DNA of 13,161 nucleotides from Hemicentrotus pulcherrimus (GCA_003118195.1 BEXV01001634.1:60485-73645); one strand, 5' to 3'; positions 1-9,629 are shown, counted from the first letter of the stretch. A program made the numbers and translations. The notes: generated from the letters alone by a model not told the origin.

Positions 1-11
1 GGGGGGGGGGG
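1..11. repeat. poly-G run at the window edge
   Basis: Eleven G residues open the window and are followed at once by AT-rich sequence. Such a run at a contig edge may be a sequencing or assembly artefact rather than genomic sequence. Two single undetermined bases (N) at 1964 and 6138 also suggest a draft assembly. Confidence 0.6.
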
Positions 12-73
12 AGAAATTTCAATTATTTAAACATATTTGTTTGAATAATAATTTGTTTAAATAAATAATAGTC

Positions 74-128
74 GCTGCCCGGAAAGCAGTAGATGCAGGT
101 TCAAGTCCCGCTGTTTCCAAGATTTTTT
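74..128 (+). pseudogene. 3' half of a tRNA-like sequence (tRNA-derived SINE remnant or pseudo-tRNA)
   Basis: Seen: a 5-bp stem GCTGC/GCAGT (74-78 with 86-90, one G-T pair) closes a 7-base loop CCGGAAA, in the geometry of an anticodon arm. After a 4-base spacer comes a T-arm, GCAGG-TTCAAGT-CCCGC (95-111, one A-C mismatch). Bases 98-108 read GGTTCAAGTCC, a perfect match to the RNA polymerase III B-box consensus. An acceptor-like TGTTTCCA and a T6 run (123-128), a pol III terminator signature, follow. The 5' half is absent: upstream is AT-rich with no D-arm or A box. The loop has C instead of the invariant U33, so this is not a working tRNA. Inference: a truncated tRNA-derived SINE or a 3' tRNA fragment copy. 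Confidence 0.6.
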
Positions 129-1138
129 AAGACTTATTTTTCAATACAGATCGATCAATCTATCTTATTTACTGGGTGTAAGCCACAAATATATCTAAAT
201 AAACCTAGGTTTGTCGACAGACCTCCTTTGTAAATTCGGGCCATAACGTTTATTAGTATCATTTTCATGTTGAGTTACATTATATTGTGTTTTAGTTCCT
301 TAGAGTTGTAATTTGTCTTGTCATGCCTCTCTTCACCTTGCATTTCACATTTTATATGTTGTGAAATGTGTTTGCTTCTGCACAATCTCACTTTGAACAG
401 TGGTCATAGTCTACACCACATGTATACAGTTTATAATTAGAATCACAATTAAATTTCATTTCTTTCTCGTCTAGTCGATTCTGCTTTATTTGAAGAAACA
501 TGAAATTAGAAGTATACAATTTTACCTTTTTAAAATTGCTAATTAATTAATTTCATTTGGAAGATGTACATTATTTAAGAAGCCCACAGGAAGAAAAAAA
601 AAAATTGTTGTAGATATGTTTCAAACTCATGAAGATTTATAAGAAAGGGAACAATGAGATCCTTTATTTGAGCGTAGCTTTTTTTATGCAATTTACGTGT
701 AGATTCTGCATTATGGATCTCAGTATGTAACTATATTGCATTGTATACTGTAGAATACTATTAGATTGGCATGTGATGTACATTACATTGTCTTGAAGAT
801 CTTTCACAAATGAATAAAAAAGACATGAGTCCTCAAATGTCATCAAGTTTTTAATAGAGACAGCTACATGTACATGTAGCTCACTTTAACTTGTAAATTG
901 TAGGGGCACAAATGTACTGAACAATCACATCGTAGCAAAATATGAACTGTAAACTCTGAAGCATTGTCAGATTGAAAGGGGCTATGCAGCCAGAGAGAAT
1001 GATGGCATAACAGTATTCCAGCAATATGAATGTGACATTTTGATTTGAGAGAATTTTGCATGAAAGGGTACTCTTTAGATTTGTAAATGCGGCCCTTCAT
1101 ATATGATTTCAGGTAAAATCAATTGCATTGATTAACTG
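129..1138. other. non-coding stretch, probably intron
   Basis: No gene is supported here. The stretch is AT-rich with short homopolymers (A11 at 594-604) and a double TACATGTA palindrome at 865-878. Because it lies directly upstream of a strong splice acceptor, the simplest reading is that it belongs to the intron preceding the exon at 1216. Minus-strand open frames here (up to 78 codons) are low-complexity and look like chance. Confidence 0.5.
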
Positions 1139-1190
1139 ATCTCTCTCTCTCTCTCTTTCTCTCTCTCTGTCTCTCTGTCTGTCTGTCTTG
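1139..1190 (+). repeat. CT/TCTG microsatellite
   Basis: A nearly pure pyrimidine run of CT repeats grading into TCTG repeats (CTGTCTGTCTGTC near the end). It lies immediately before the acceptor AG at 1214-1215 and so also supplies the polypyrimidine tract. Length variation in it could affect splicing strength (inference). Confidence 0.9.
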
Positions 1191-1215
1191 CTTGCTTTCT
1201 TCACTCTTCTCTCAG
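1191..1215 (+). promoter_or_regulatory. 3' splice site (acceptor)
   Basis: TTCACTCTTCTCTCAG ends in CAG at 1213-1215 after about 75 bases almost free of purines, and no other AG dinucleotide intervenes. A possible branch-point sequence (TTAAC in GATTAACTGAT) lies about 85 bases upstream, just before the CT tract. The downstream frame stays open for 101 codons from 1216, which agrees with a phase-0 junction. Confidence 0.75.
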
Positions 1216-1521
1216 CTTGCACTCCGATCAAGACGAGCCAAAAAAGCAGTCATCAAAGAGTACACCATTCAGAACGACATGCCTGCTCCGGATGCACCGC
1301 CCACAGAAATCCCTGGCCTAGCCAGCCCTCAACCTGAAGATAGGCTCACAAACACAACGTTTGACCAGCCCTCTGAGGGAGGAGACAAGGGGCACTCTGG
1401 CGGAGGAGAAGAGGGGGGCGTGTCAGAGGTGGGAGAGGCTGATGAGGTCAATGAGGGAGGAGCCGGTGAGGTTAATGAGGGAGGAGACACCAGTGAGACA
1501 GGTGCAAGTTTGAATGTTTAA
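1216..1521 (+). CDS. terminal coding exon of an unrecognised gene (C-terminal acidic, low-complexity tail)
   Basis: Partial CDS: 101 codons from a splice acceptor to TAA at 1519-1521; the rest of the gene lies upstream of the window. The start is inferred from the acceptor CAG, not from an ATG. Residues 4-10 are strongly basic (RSRRAKK), followed by AVIKEYTIQND, then a proline-rich stretch (PAPDAPPTEIPG, about 23-34). From about residue 53 the tail is rich in Gly, Glu and Ser. It includes an imperfect internal repeat, DEVNEGG then GEVNEGG (about 76-90), mirrored in the DNA as two GAGGT(C/T)AATGAGGGAGGAG units. The protein ends SLNV, which could be a hydrophobic-X-hydrophobic PDZ-binding end (inference). 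A basic juxtamembrane patch followed by a disordered acidic tail is common at the cytoplasmic C-terminus of membrane proteins, but no transmembrane segment is visible here. I do not recognise the family. Its high GC and codon regularity compared with its surroundings support real coding. Confidence 0.65.
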   Translation, partial: LALRSRRAKKAVIKEYTIQNDMPAPDAPPTEIPGLASPQPEDRLTNTTFDQPSEGGDKGHSGGGEEGGVSEVGEADEVNEGGAGEVNEGGDTSETGASLNV

Positions 1522-3790
1522 CCCCTGTTTGACTACCGGTATTACATTCTCATACTTCCATAGGTTTACTACGGGGGTCACCCAGTTTTCAATGATAATA
1601 ATATCGTTAACCCAGGGAACCCTCATCAGCAACAACAATGTTCTTATGGCTTAAAGGTGGGATTATACCTAATAGATGTATTTTTGTTTTTGTTTTGGAA
1701 AAAGACATTACACTAGGGTTAATGCATGTAGATCCAGGGCAGGAGCATTGGTATTAGGGTGTATTTGGTATGGATGAATGCATAATTGTGATTGATATGG
1801 CATGTGAGAACAATGCCAGTTCATATTCTAATATACTGTAAATTCAACTTATAATATAGATATGCTCCAACAGAGAGGAGACAAATGAATTTGCTTCAGT
1901 ATTATGGCTTATTATGTGTATATTGCACTCATATTGGGCTCATGGCGATTATCCCGGTTGTAGNAACAAACATAGATGATGATTTTCATAACAAATCAAA
2001 ATTAGAACAAGTCATTTGTTAGTGTCTGCGTAAAGCTGGCTGCGTTTGTGTAAACTTAATAGAGACATCTGCTCAAGGCTCAAGCCAAACCCAAAGAGGG
2101 AGGAAACCTTTCTTCCTCTTCCACCAAACTGATAACAAGCCAAGAATCTGAATATGGAGTAAAAGGGATTGGGTAACTTTGCCTCAGATTCTACAAAAAA
2201 ATTGTGGATTTAGCTCATGCTGCAATCATACATGTACATGAAGTCATAAACCTTTAGGTCATACATGAATCCCATGACTTTTACAAGCCAACCACCTGTC
2301 TAATTATCAAGATATCTATGATTGGAATTAGAAATTTCAGAACTTGTTTAAAAAATAACACTACAGTCTTCTGGGGAAAATGAGTACCGGTATGTTAAAA
2401 CTGGTCACTCAGAGATTTTTACTTTTTTGAGGCACTTCATGATCATTTTAAAGCCCAATTTTTTAGGGCTTCAAAATAACATCATATCACAGACACTGAT
2501 AACAGGTAGGGCCATTCATCTCAGATTTAACATTCTTAAACAATGCCTTTAAAACAAGAAGGGAAACTATTATTACTTTCAACTTCCTCTGCCTGCATCA
2601 AGAAACACCAATATCCTCTGAAGATCGAGTGGCCTAAATATTCTAGCAGAGATTGAAAACCAAATGACAACATCAAGTATTAATGGCAGGTGTTAGCTCT
2701 TTTCAATTTCAATTTGTTATGACAGTTAACATCATTTTCCCAAACATTAAATATAACACTGTTTTTTAAGAATATGGCCCCTAGTTAGAGCCAGTTATAA
2801 GTGTACCTGCTATTTTAATCTGTAACTCCAAACCAAAGTATTATTAGATACGTGTATTATGTCAATCAACTGAATGAAGTGTCATTGAAAGAGTTCGGTA
2901 CTAACATATTGAATATATATAGCATGCATTTTGAATAATATGATTGTATAACTCATCCCTACATACATGTATGTATATAGTTACCTTGATATAATGTAGC
3001 TAAACCTTTGCTATGATTGCAAATGTAATCAGTGCTTTGCAGTTTGGATCTTTGGCGCCTCATGTATGTTGATCTAACAATAAAACTGTGAATTAAATAG
3101 TAGATGTATTTCTGTGGTCCAATTTGATGTATACAATAATACATGTCTCTAAATTAACAAAAGGAAAGCATGTTTAATATCTGTTTGAAATGTGACTGGT
3201 AACCCCAAATCATGTCTGAAATATTCAAAATATATCATGTCTTGAATATTTAAATGATGCAAAGTATATATTCCTGATGCTTATAACTAGCCACTACCCC
3301 AGTTTTTGTCAGATAAATCATTGACAACATATTCAGTAGTTTTTCAGTCTCATCAGCGCCTTTGATACTGGTGCTCTACTACAAAGATCCTAGATTGGAT
3401 CAGAAAGAGAGTTTCCCCTTTTAATCTCTACAATTTGTATGTTTTGCTGACTGTTTCTGAAGGCACGGAAACTATAAATTTAGGAATAGTAACCGTGGAG
3501 TCAACTTTCAAAAAGTTTTTACTGTAACTATGACTACCAGTATAACAATATGGAGTAGCTCAGCCCAGTTGTGTCAGCAAACAAGCAAAAGAGGGAAACT
3601 TTCTTCAGAATGGTCAGGGTGAGTTGGGGCAGACTGCATGGGCCTGACCTTAAAGGGCCTGGTCAGACATGTGTTAATATATAATAAGTCGGTGCTTTCC
3701 ATGTTCTTTATTTTTGGTAGCCAATGTGTCTTTCAAACTTGTTATACAGTTTTTCTGTAATTGTTAATATGCTTGTCAATGTTAAATTAA
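1522..3790. other. non-coding: probable 3' UTR then intergenic DNA
   Basis: No gene seen. It begins directly after the stop codon, so the first part is likely 3' UTR. The first canonical AATAAA I find is at 3079-3084, about 1.56 kb downstream; a non-canonical signal closer to the stop is equally possible. TACCGGTA occurs at 1534 and 2385. One undetermined base is at 1964. Bases 3644-3666 form a CTGACC/GGTCAG hairpin around a TTAAAGGG motif that resembles the ends of TTAA-type MITEs, but no partner end is visible. Confidence 0.5.
2446..2476. repeat. short hairpin
   Basis: TTTTAAAGCCC (2446-2456) pairs with GGGCTTCAAAA (2466-2476) at 10 of 11 positions around a 9-base AT-rich loop. It is not followed by a T-run of terminator type. 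No function is assigned. Confidence 0.5.
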
Positions 3791-3792
3791 TA

Positions 3793-3960
3793 TAGAGTGG
3801 AACCTCATTATAAAGAACATTGTAAATGTATGTTAATATAACAAGGTATTGTTTTGGCTAATTTTATAATATGCTATTGTTTTGGGTTTCTTTTTTGTTG
3901 GTTTGTTTTATAACAAGGTAATTAATTCCCTTGGGACCAAACCAATTTATTAAAACTTGA
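3793..3960. repeat. decayed repeat of the 'GTGGAACCTC...TATAACAAGG' type
   Basis: GAGTGGAACCTCATTATAAAG is followed by ATAACAAGGTATT (3838-3850) and ATAACAAGGTAAT (3910-3922). The pattern resembles repeats in many invertebrate genomes built on GTTATAACGAGGTTCCAC-like units; this is from general familiarity, not a search. The units are diverged and lie in AT-rich sequence, so only a relic is claimed. Confidence 0.3.
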
Positions 3961-6125
3961 TGCAAGGACTGAAGTCATGTTATATTAAAACCCTAGTTTA
4001 ACCTCAGTGTCAGGTATATTTTTTGAAATAAGAATGCAGATCAAGGAGCTTAGACTGAGGATCAGCTGTATGATAATGCTGCAAGTAGGTGCAAATATAA
4101 ACAATGTACATTCATTTTGTAAATGTAATTCATTTTTTTTGTTGTATTTATGTAACAGTGAATATTATGCAGTTGTTGTAAATGTACCGGTATGTGTTAT
4201 TTAGTAATATGTATATTTTCTTATATGACCATATATATCTGTACCTTGTATAGAAATATAAATATACATGGAAACATTACTTACTGATGTGAGAATTTAT
4301 CATGTTCCAGATAATGATGAGCCACATGTAATATATTTGCCCCCAAAAGTGTTTGCTAAACAAATAAAACAAAAACTTTTTATATTATTAGTGTACATAT
4401 TTGCTCAGTGTGTATATGTGCTAAAGATCTTTCTGCGTTTAAACTTTGAAATGCAAAGATTTTGTTATGACTTGACTTAAAAATATTCAATATATTTATT
4501 TTTAAAAAATTACAGAGTACCGTTTCTTTAAGCTAGCCAAAGAGATAATAAATTGTGAATGTTAACGTATCGATAACTACCTGTACTTTCAAATGGATAT
4601 TTCCCCCCAAAAATATCCTTTAATGGTATCACAAAGATTTGATTAACTTGAATTCAAAGTTTTAGTTTGTTCTCGATTTGGAAGTGCTCTTTGAAAACCA
4701 TGTTCGTTTATTTCGTCACATTTGTGAAGACAAAAAATCATATGATGGAACAAACAATGATTCCTGCAGCTAAATCCTGTGCCAGTACCCAATATCTATC
4801 ATGGTGATGTTATGATCATTGTTATGTAATGCGTAAGGAAATAAATGCACAATGTTGTATGTATGTGAAAATGAAATGTTCATGCACAAAATATGAATAA
4901 AAAACCCCCAGAATTATTAATTGCAATACTATTCATTAGTCATTTTCCTTTTGTTGATGGGGATTGGGATTACAGTTATATTTTTGTATAAGGAAGGTAC
5001 TGTTTATTTTGTATTATTATTTAAGTACAAAGGAGAAGCTCCCCGATGTATAATTACACATTCATTGGTAAGACTCTGGAAATACCCATTTGTGCATTGA
5101 TTTCTGCTGATATCCAAATTAAGGATTAAGGATAAAGGATATGTCTGCTGAATGGGAATGTTGTAAAACAAAAGAATTTCTTGTAGAAAAAGATTTATTA
5201 ATGTTTCATGTCACAAAATATTTGGGTCATGTATCAAAATTTTGCAAAACTAAAAAGTTTATTACTGTAAGCAGTGGCTGTCGTAAACATTTCAAGCAAC
5301 AGCTGTAAACAAAAGAAGAAGTAAATAACGTTATTCTTAGTTTCTTTGGGAAGTTGCCAAATATTATTTTCTTTTATTTTTCAAAAACAATAATCAACAT
5401 ACATGTACATGAAACATACAAAGAATAATTGATTTCATCAACAAAGCTGTTTAAATCAAACATTTGTTCACAATAGAATATTCATCTTGTATTGTCATAT
5501 ACACATACAATATAAAAATATTTTGCTGTACAATTAAATTTGATTGATATACATGTATATAAATATCTGTTGGTCATCTATAGAGGCTAACTTTCTTGCA
5601 CAAACACTGGCTGTTAGACTGGCATTTTGAATGCTACAACAAATTTTTGCAATCTGTAGAATCATAATGTGCATGACTTGATGCAAGGTGCATGTACTGA
5701 TTATTACAAATTGCAAGGACTTCGGAGATCACCTCTCAGAAGTTTAAACAAGCTAACTGTACCTTGAGACTTGCTTGAACCTAACATTTAGTTTAAGCTA
5801 ACAACCTTAACATTTTGAAGGCAAGCATTTGTCCATGCACTCCTATGGACTTTCTCAAGCCAATCTCAGTTTCTTGCTGTCTGTTGCCTCAAGATCACTA
5901 GAGTGAAGAAAAACAGTTGGAATCTGCACAAGGTTTTGAGACACTTTAAAAGTCTTGAAATTTAGTGTAACTTAAATTCTAACTACCAGTATTAAGTAGT
6001 CAAGCAAAACAAATGTTGCGACTACCATAACACATAAAATAATAGATTGTATCAAAAGTAGAATTAAAATTGTTCGTCACATATGTTTTGTAATTGTTGA
6101 CGTACACCCAAATACCTATACTTTA
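3961..6125. other. non-coding intergenic DNA
   Basis: No gene is supported. Open frames of 60-70 codons on both strands are rich in Phe, Ile, Lys and Cys, as expected from AT-rich chance frames. Visible items are AATAAA hexamers (for example 4896-4901), a small AAGGAT/TAAAGGAT tandem run at about 5120-5140 between two TCTGCTGA copies (5103-5110 and 5144-5151), and TACATGTA at 5400 and 5550. A perfect AATACCT/AGGTATT inverted pair (6111-6117 and 6130-6136) straddles the left end of the next MITE. Confidence 0.5.
4595..4618. repeat. perfect short inverted repeat
   Basis: GGATATTT (4595-4602) and AAATATCC (4611-4618) are perfect reverse complements separated by CCCCCCAA. The pairing can be extended outward by AAA/TTT past one mismatch. 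No known element is recognised. Confidence 0.6.
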
Positions 6126-6389
6126 TTAAAGGTATTANATATAATTTACGAACGGGAATAGCTGATCGGTCGATTTTAGTCAATAAACATTGTTTTATAG
6201 CTTAATTAATATCTTGACCTTGAGAGGGAGCTATTCAACATAAGGTGTTTATTATTTACAATTTCATAACTTTTGAGTCGATTTCGACCGCGACAACGAT
6301 CAGTGAATAATATAGGATTGCATATGCTTCCAATATGTTCATTTGAACCAAATTCATGACCCCATACCAAAACTTTGTATTCCCTTTAA
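6126..6389. mobile_element. MITE family A, copy 1 (264 bp, short form, TTAA-flanked)
   Basis: The element begins TTAAAGGTATTA and ends AATTCCCTTTAA-like (TATTCCCTTTAA), giving terminal inverted repeats of TTAAAGG with a TTAA at each edge. Its inner 251 bases (6139-6389) align without large gaps to 11339-11590 with about 18 differences by hand count, roughly 93% identity. Compared with copy 2 it lacks about 210 bases next to the left terminus, so it looks like an internal-deletion derivative or a separate short subfamily. TTAA target duplications are typical of the piggyBac and Kolobok superfamilies. The absence of the CCC start usual in piggyBac makes a Kolobok-like origin the better guess (inference). 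It encodes no transposase. One N lies inside, at 6138. Confidence 0.75.
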
Positions 6390-6835
6390 GTTATTGAACA
6401 AAAATATTGCGGAAGCATATAAGCCAATAAATGTACATGTTTTTGAACAATTAATTTGAAACACCATGTGAAATCCAGTCAGCAACTCCATGGCCTTGTT
6501 ATACCTAACATGCTCTTTCTAATAATGTCAAGTCTCATCATTTTGTTTTTGCTTCAAATATTCCCCTGGCTGAGAAAATTTAAAAGAAGGGCTTTCAGGG
6601 TTAATACAATGTAACATGTACACACAAGTATGTAAGCTATAGGTTTGATGAGGTCAATGGTATAATACATGTACATGGCGAGGAATTAGATTTCCAATAG
6701 GGTTGTTTGCAAACTATTGACATCCCTCTCCCAAAGATATAACACGCAAAATTAGGCATTTTATTACATTTTGTGTGATAGTATTTATTATGATAGTTGA
6801 AGAAGGTGATTAAATCAGAATTAAAATGGAACAAC
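6390..6835. other. non-coding spacer
   Basis: AT-rich with no supported gene or repeat. TACATGTA occurs at 6666. The minus-strand open frame reaching to 6957 overlaps the tRNA-like sequence below and is considered non-coding. Confidence 0.5.
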
Positions 6836-6905
6836 AAAAATAACCCACAAGGAATCGAACATGGGCCGCTGGAATGGGAGGCAAGTGCTATACCTACTGT
6901 ACCAA
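6836..6905 (-). pseudogene. tRNA-Gly(CCC)-like pseudogene or SINE head
   Basis: Read on the minus strand, TGGTACAGTAGG (6893-6904) matches the pol III A-box pattern, and GTTCGATTCC (6851-6860) matches the B-box and T-loop. Between them the anticodon loop CTCCCAT (6874-6880) has the expected T33 and A37 and the anticodon CCC, as in glycine tRNA. D-, anticodon- and T-stems each carry two mismatches, and no acceptor stem can be formed, so it is not a functional tRNA. A T5 run on the same strand (6836-6840) follows about 10 bases after the T arm. It differs in sequence from the tRNA-like half at 74-128, so the two are not copies of one SINE family. Confidence 0.65.
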
Positions 6906-7274
6906 AATATTCTGCATAGACATTACACTTAAACTGAAAATGGGTTTCAAAAATCACATTTTGTAGTTAAAATATCATCATGATCCCAACATCTTAAAAA
7001 TATAAATGTTACCTTCCATAAAGATAATTTTCTCAGCTACAGAATATCCAAACCTGGGAAAAATTATACGACAATAATCTGAGACATTGCTTGAAACAAG
7101 ACTGGAATGTAGCATCAAGTTTTCAGAAAAAAAGTCACCTCCCATAGAGAATTCATGCAAATAATCAATATTGACAGAGATAAACTCAATTTCCCATGAA
7201 TACATGTATGTCAACGTCATAATACAAATTCGTATTTTGAGTTCCAAGGCCATTATGATGACATCACCATGTAC
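6906..7274. other. non-coding spacer
   Basis: No gene or repeat is supported. A 91-codon minus-strand frame here has no recognisable domain, no consistent coding bias and no flanking splice signals that I can defend. Confidence 0.5.
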
Positions 7275-7657
7275 TTAAAGATAAAGTTGAGTTCTGGTCC
7301 TGCGATTGCATTGTGAAAGAAAATGTCACGGTGAAATGGATCAGAAAAAAGTGATCATGTAGCATGTACTGCAAAGTTCTGGAGTCATCAAAATGATAAG
7401 AAATTTGGCCCAGTCTTGGTAAATTAACAAGCACTGTACACAGAAAGATGTACATGTATATGGGACTACACAAATGGTGTCAGGGGCTACTTACCTTGAT
7501 TTTCTTATCTTTCTATGTTTATTACTCAGCCAGTACACAGTTTCTACCAAAAAGGTAAATGACATTTATTTGTAAATCTTGAACATTCAGTGTAAGTTTC
7601 ATTTTATTCTGTGAGAATTTATTTTCTTTTTTTACCAGAACTCAAGTTTATCTTTAA
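7275..7657. mobile_element. MITE family B, copy 1 (383 bp, intact, TTAA-flanked)
   Basis: Terminal inverted repeats of 24 bases match at 23 of 24 positions. The left end (7275-7298) starts TTAAAGATAAAGTTGAGTTC and the right end (7634-7657) ends GAACTCAAGTTTATCTTTAA. TTAA forms both edges, as in Kolobok- or piggyBac-type insertions; the TIR does not begin CCC, so a Kolobok-like source is favoured (inference). There is no transposase. The left 200 bases and the ends align with copy 2 at 10221-10926, including a shared block around GAGTCATCAAAATGATAAG and AAATTTGGCCCAG. This copy also preserves the uninterrupted TTCTGGTCCTGCG, where copy 2 carries an insertion. Confidence 0.8.
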
Positions 7658-9540
7658 TGGCCAAATGAGAAATGAAAATCATATGTTTGACTCATCCTCT
7701 ATCCAAATATGAACACAAAAAATTGGGGGTACATGTACCTGTGCACCCCAAAGAGTTATAATGGATTTTTTTATTGGCATTTTTTTGCCCTTATATTCTA
7801 TGTATTACAAGAGCTCTAACCCACAGACATTTATCCCTAACGGACGCTCATTCCGTAATATTAATATTCATAAAGAGATAAACATGGTATAAAATTGTTC
7901 AAATTAATATATGGGAAATATCATGAAAGAAAAAAGCATGCCGGTTCTAATAATGTTGCGTATGGCCATGATGAAAACAAAAACGTGTGGGCAATTTTGT
8001 TTGTAATGCTTAAAATGGCCTGAAACATAATATGCAAAATGAATTTGAGATGCATTTTGAAATTTTGCGCACGCACTGACAGACCACCTTATCAACTTAC
8101 TATAAACTTCTTTACTATATAAAGGAAATTAATACCGGTATGCATTTATAGAGGGAAATTACTGTTACATGTACACTGTATTAACAAATAGGCACATATC
8201 CATAAAAGCCATGACCAAAGACACCATTGTATCTATGCCAAATACATATACAAGGAAATAATAAAACAATATGCAGTAAGCCAAAGAAGAAGGTCAACAT
8301 ATAAATAAGAAGAAAAAAAAGAAAGAATTATTCTAGCAGATATGTCCTCTCATTGTACCCCATGTTCACAATGTATGGCACTTGAAATATCCAGTTTAAA
8401 GTTGAAAAGTTTAATTTTTACTCATCTGTGCCGTGAACACAAACGAGGCATGCATGAAAAGGCCATTTATAAACTTTCTTTTAAACTGTTTAGAAGAATT
8501 TCACTTTGTGTTTTTTGTCTTGGTATATGCTGCTTCATATAAAAAAAAGGCTGGCTCTGAATCATGTCATCTTCAATATTACAACTGACAGTGCATGTAC
8601 AATGTACAAAGGTACACAGGTGTTTATTTTGCAGGCAGGAAATTCTATACCAAAATTCACTCAGCAAATCATGAATTTATCATATCACCATCAATTCTGT
8701 AAGCTCCAAAGGATTTACCTTTCACAAATTGGAAGGCTAAAACCTGCGCAACCTAATTTTCATACCCTTTCCAAAAGTGAGCAGTGCTCACCAAAGCATG
8801 AATTATTTTCAGACTTTTTGGTGTCATATGAAAGTTGAGTTTATGAGCTTTCCATACATATAATACACTGTACACAAAGATATTTATGGTTTATTTGAAG
8901 GTGTCACTGTGCGACACTCTCTAACATTAAATTCTCCCAACCATTTTTGAATTTTCCCAACCGTTTTCCCATGAAAATAAGACATAAGACAGGCTTTAAA
9001 AAGTTGTTAAACTCTTCAATGTCTGTAATGGTATTGCTTTGTGATAATTCACATTCACCTAAAATGTAACTACCATTTATAATTGTAAAAATATAGTTGC
9101 GTGAATTGAGGAAACGATCAGATAAGTTTTCCCCAATTTTTATCATTAATAATCGTCCGTTTTCACTCCAACTTTCAAATTATCATTGAACACCTAGCAT
9201 TGAAGTCACTACCTTAGCACCGTTTTCTCTTATTTGAACAATGTTACTGTACCAAGTCCCTTTAAAGAGTACATTCATATTATTACACCCCTTTCCACAA
9301 TGCAGCAATCGGAAAGGCAAGAATACACTGTACTATATAAACTGTACATCAGTACATGCATACTTGTAGGCAAGACAAAAGTTTATGATGTCTGTTTATA
9401 CCGTACATACGGATATGACTAGATGCTCATAGTCAACACAAGACAATATGAATCTCTTGTGTGCTAATAATACTGTACGTCCAACCTTCTTGAATTACAG
9501 GTACATATAATCTGTTGGCAACTTTTCCCCTTCTACTCTA
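7658..9540. other. non-coding intergenic DNA
   Basis: No gene is supported; open frames up to 110 codons look random. Items seen: a partly palindromic GC patch at 7723-7752 (TTGGGG...CCCCAA around GTACATGTAC); TACCGGTA at 8133; TACATGTA at 7730, 8166 and 9539; a purine-rich tract at about 8281-8330; and CAAGTCCCTTTAA at about 9254-9264, which resembles one end of a TTAA-type MITE without a visible partner. Confidence 0.5.
8777..8791. repeat. short perfect hairpin
   Basis: GTGAGC and GCTCAC are perfect reverse complements around a 3-base AGT loop. No function is assigned; it lies within otherwise featureless intergenic sequence. Confidence 0.5.
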
Positions 9541-9549
9541 CATGTATAT
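9541..9549 (+). repeat. target site duplication, left copy
   Basis: CATGTATAT directly precedes the TAGCCTCTTG terminus of the 9550-10121 element and is repeated exactly at 10122-10130 after its other end. The motif is part of the common TACATGTA palindrome, so a chance match is possible but unlikely at this exact position. Confidence 0.6.
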
Positions 9550-9629
9550 TAGCCTCTTGACAAGTGATCTGAATTATATATTCATGAGACCCGATTTCCT
9601 ACTGAATTATACATGTCTAGACTGCAGCG

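Noticed and set aside
1423..1638. 71-codon minus-strand open frame
   Set aside because: It is the antisense shadow of the terminal exon at 1216-1521 plus downstream 3' sequence.
6637..6957. 106-codon minus-strand open frame
   Set aside because: It contains the tRNA-like relic in its middle, so it is a translation of a structural RNA-derived repeat and flanking sequence.
8506..8838. 110-codon plus-strand open frame
   Set aside because: Composition looks random, it overlaps another open frame on each strand, and there is no splice or homology support.
9254..9266. CAAGTCCCTTTAAAG as the end of another TTAA-type MITE
   Set aside because: It resembles a common MITE terminus, but I could not find a matching inverted end upstream or downstream.
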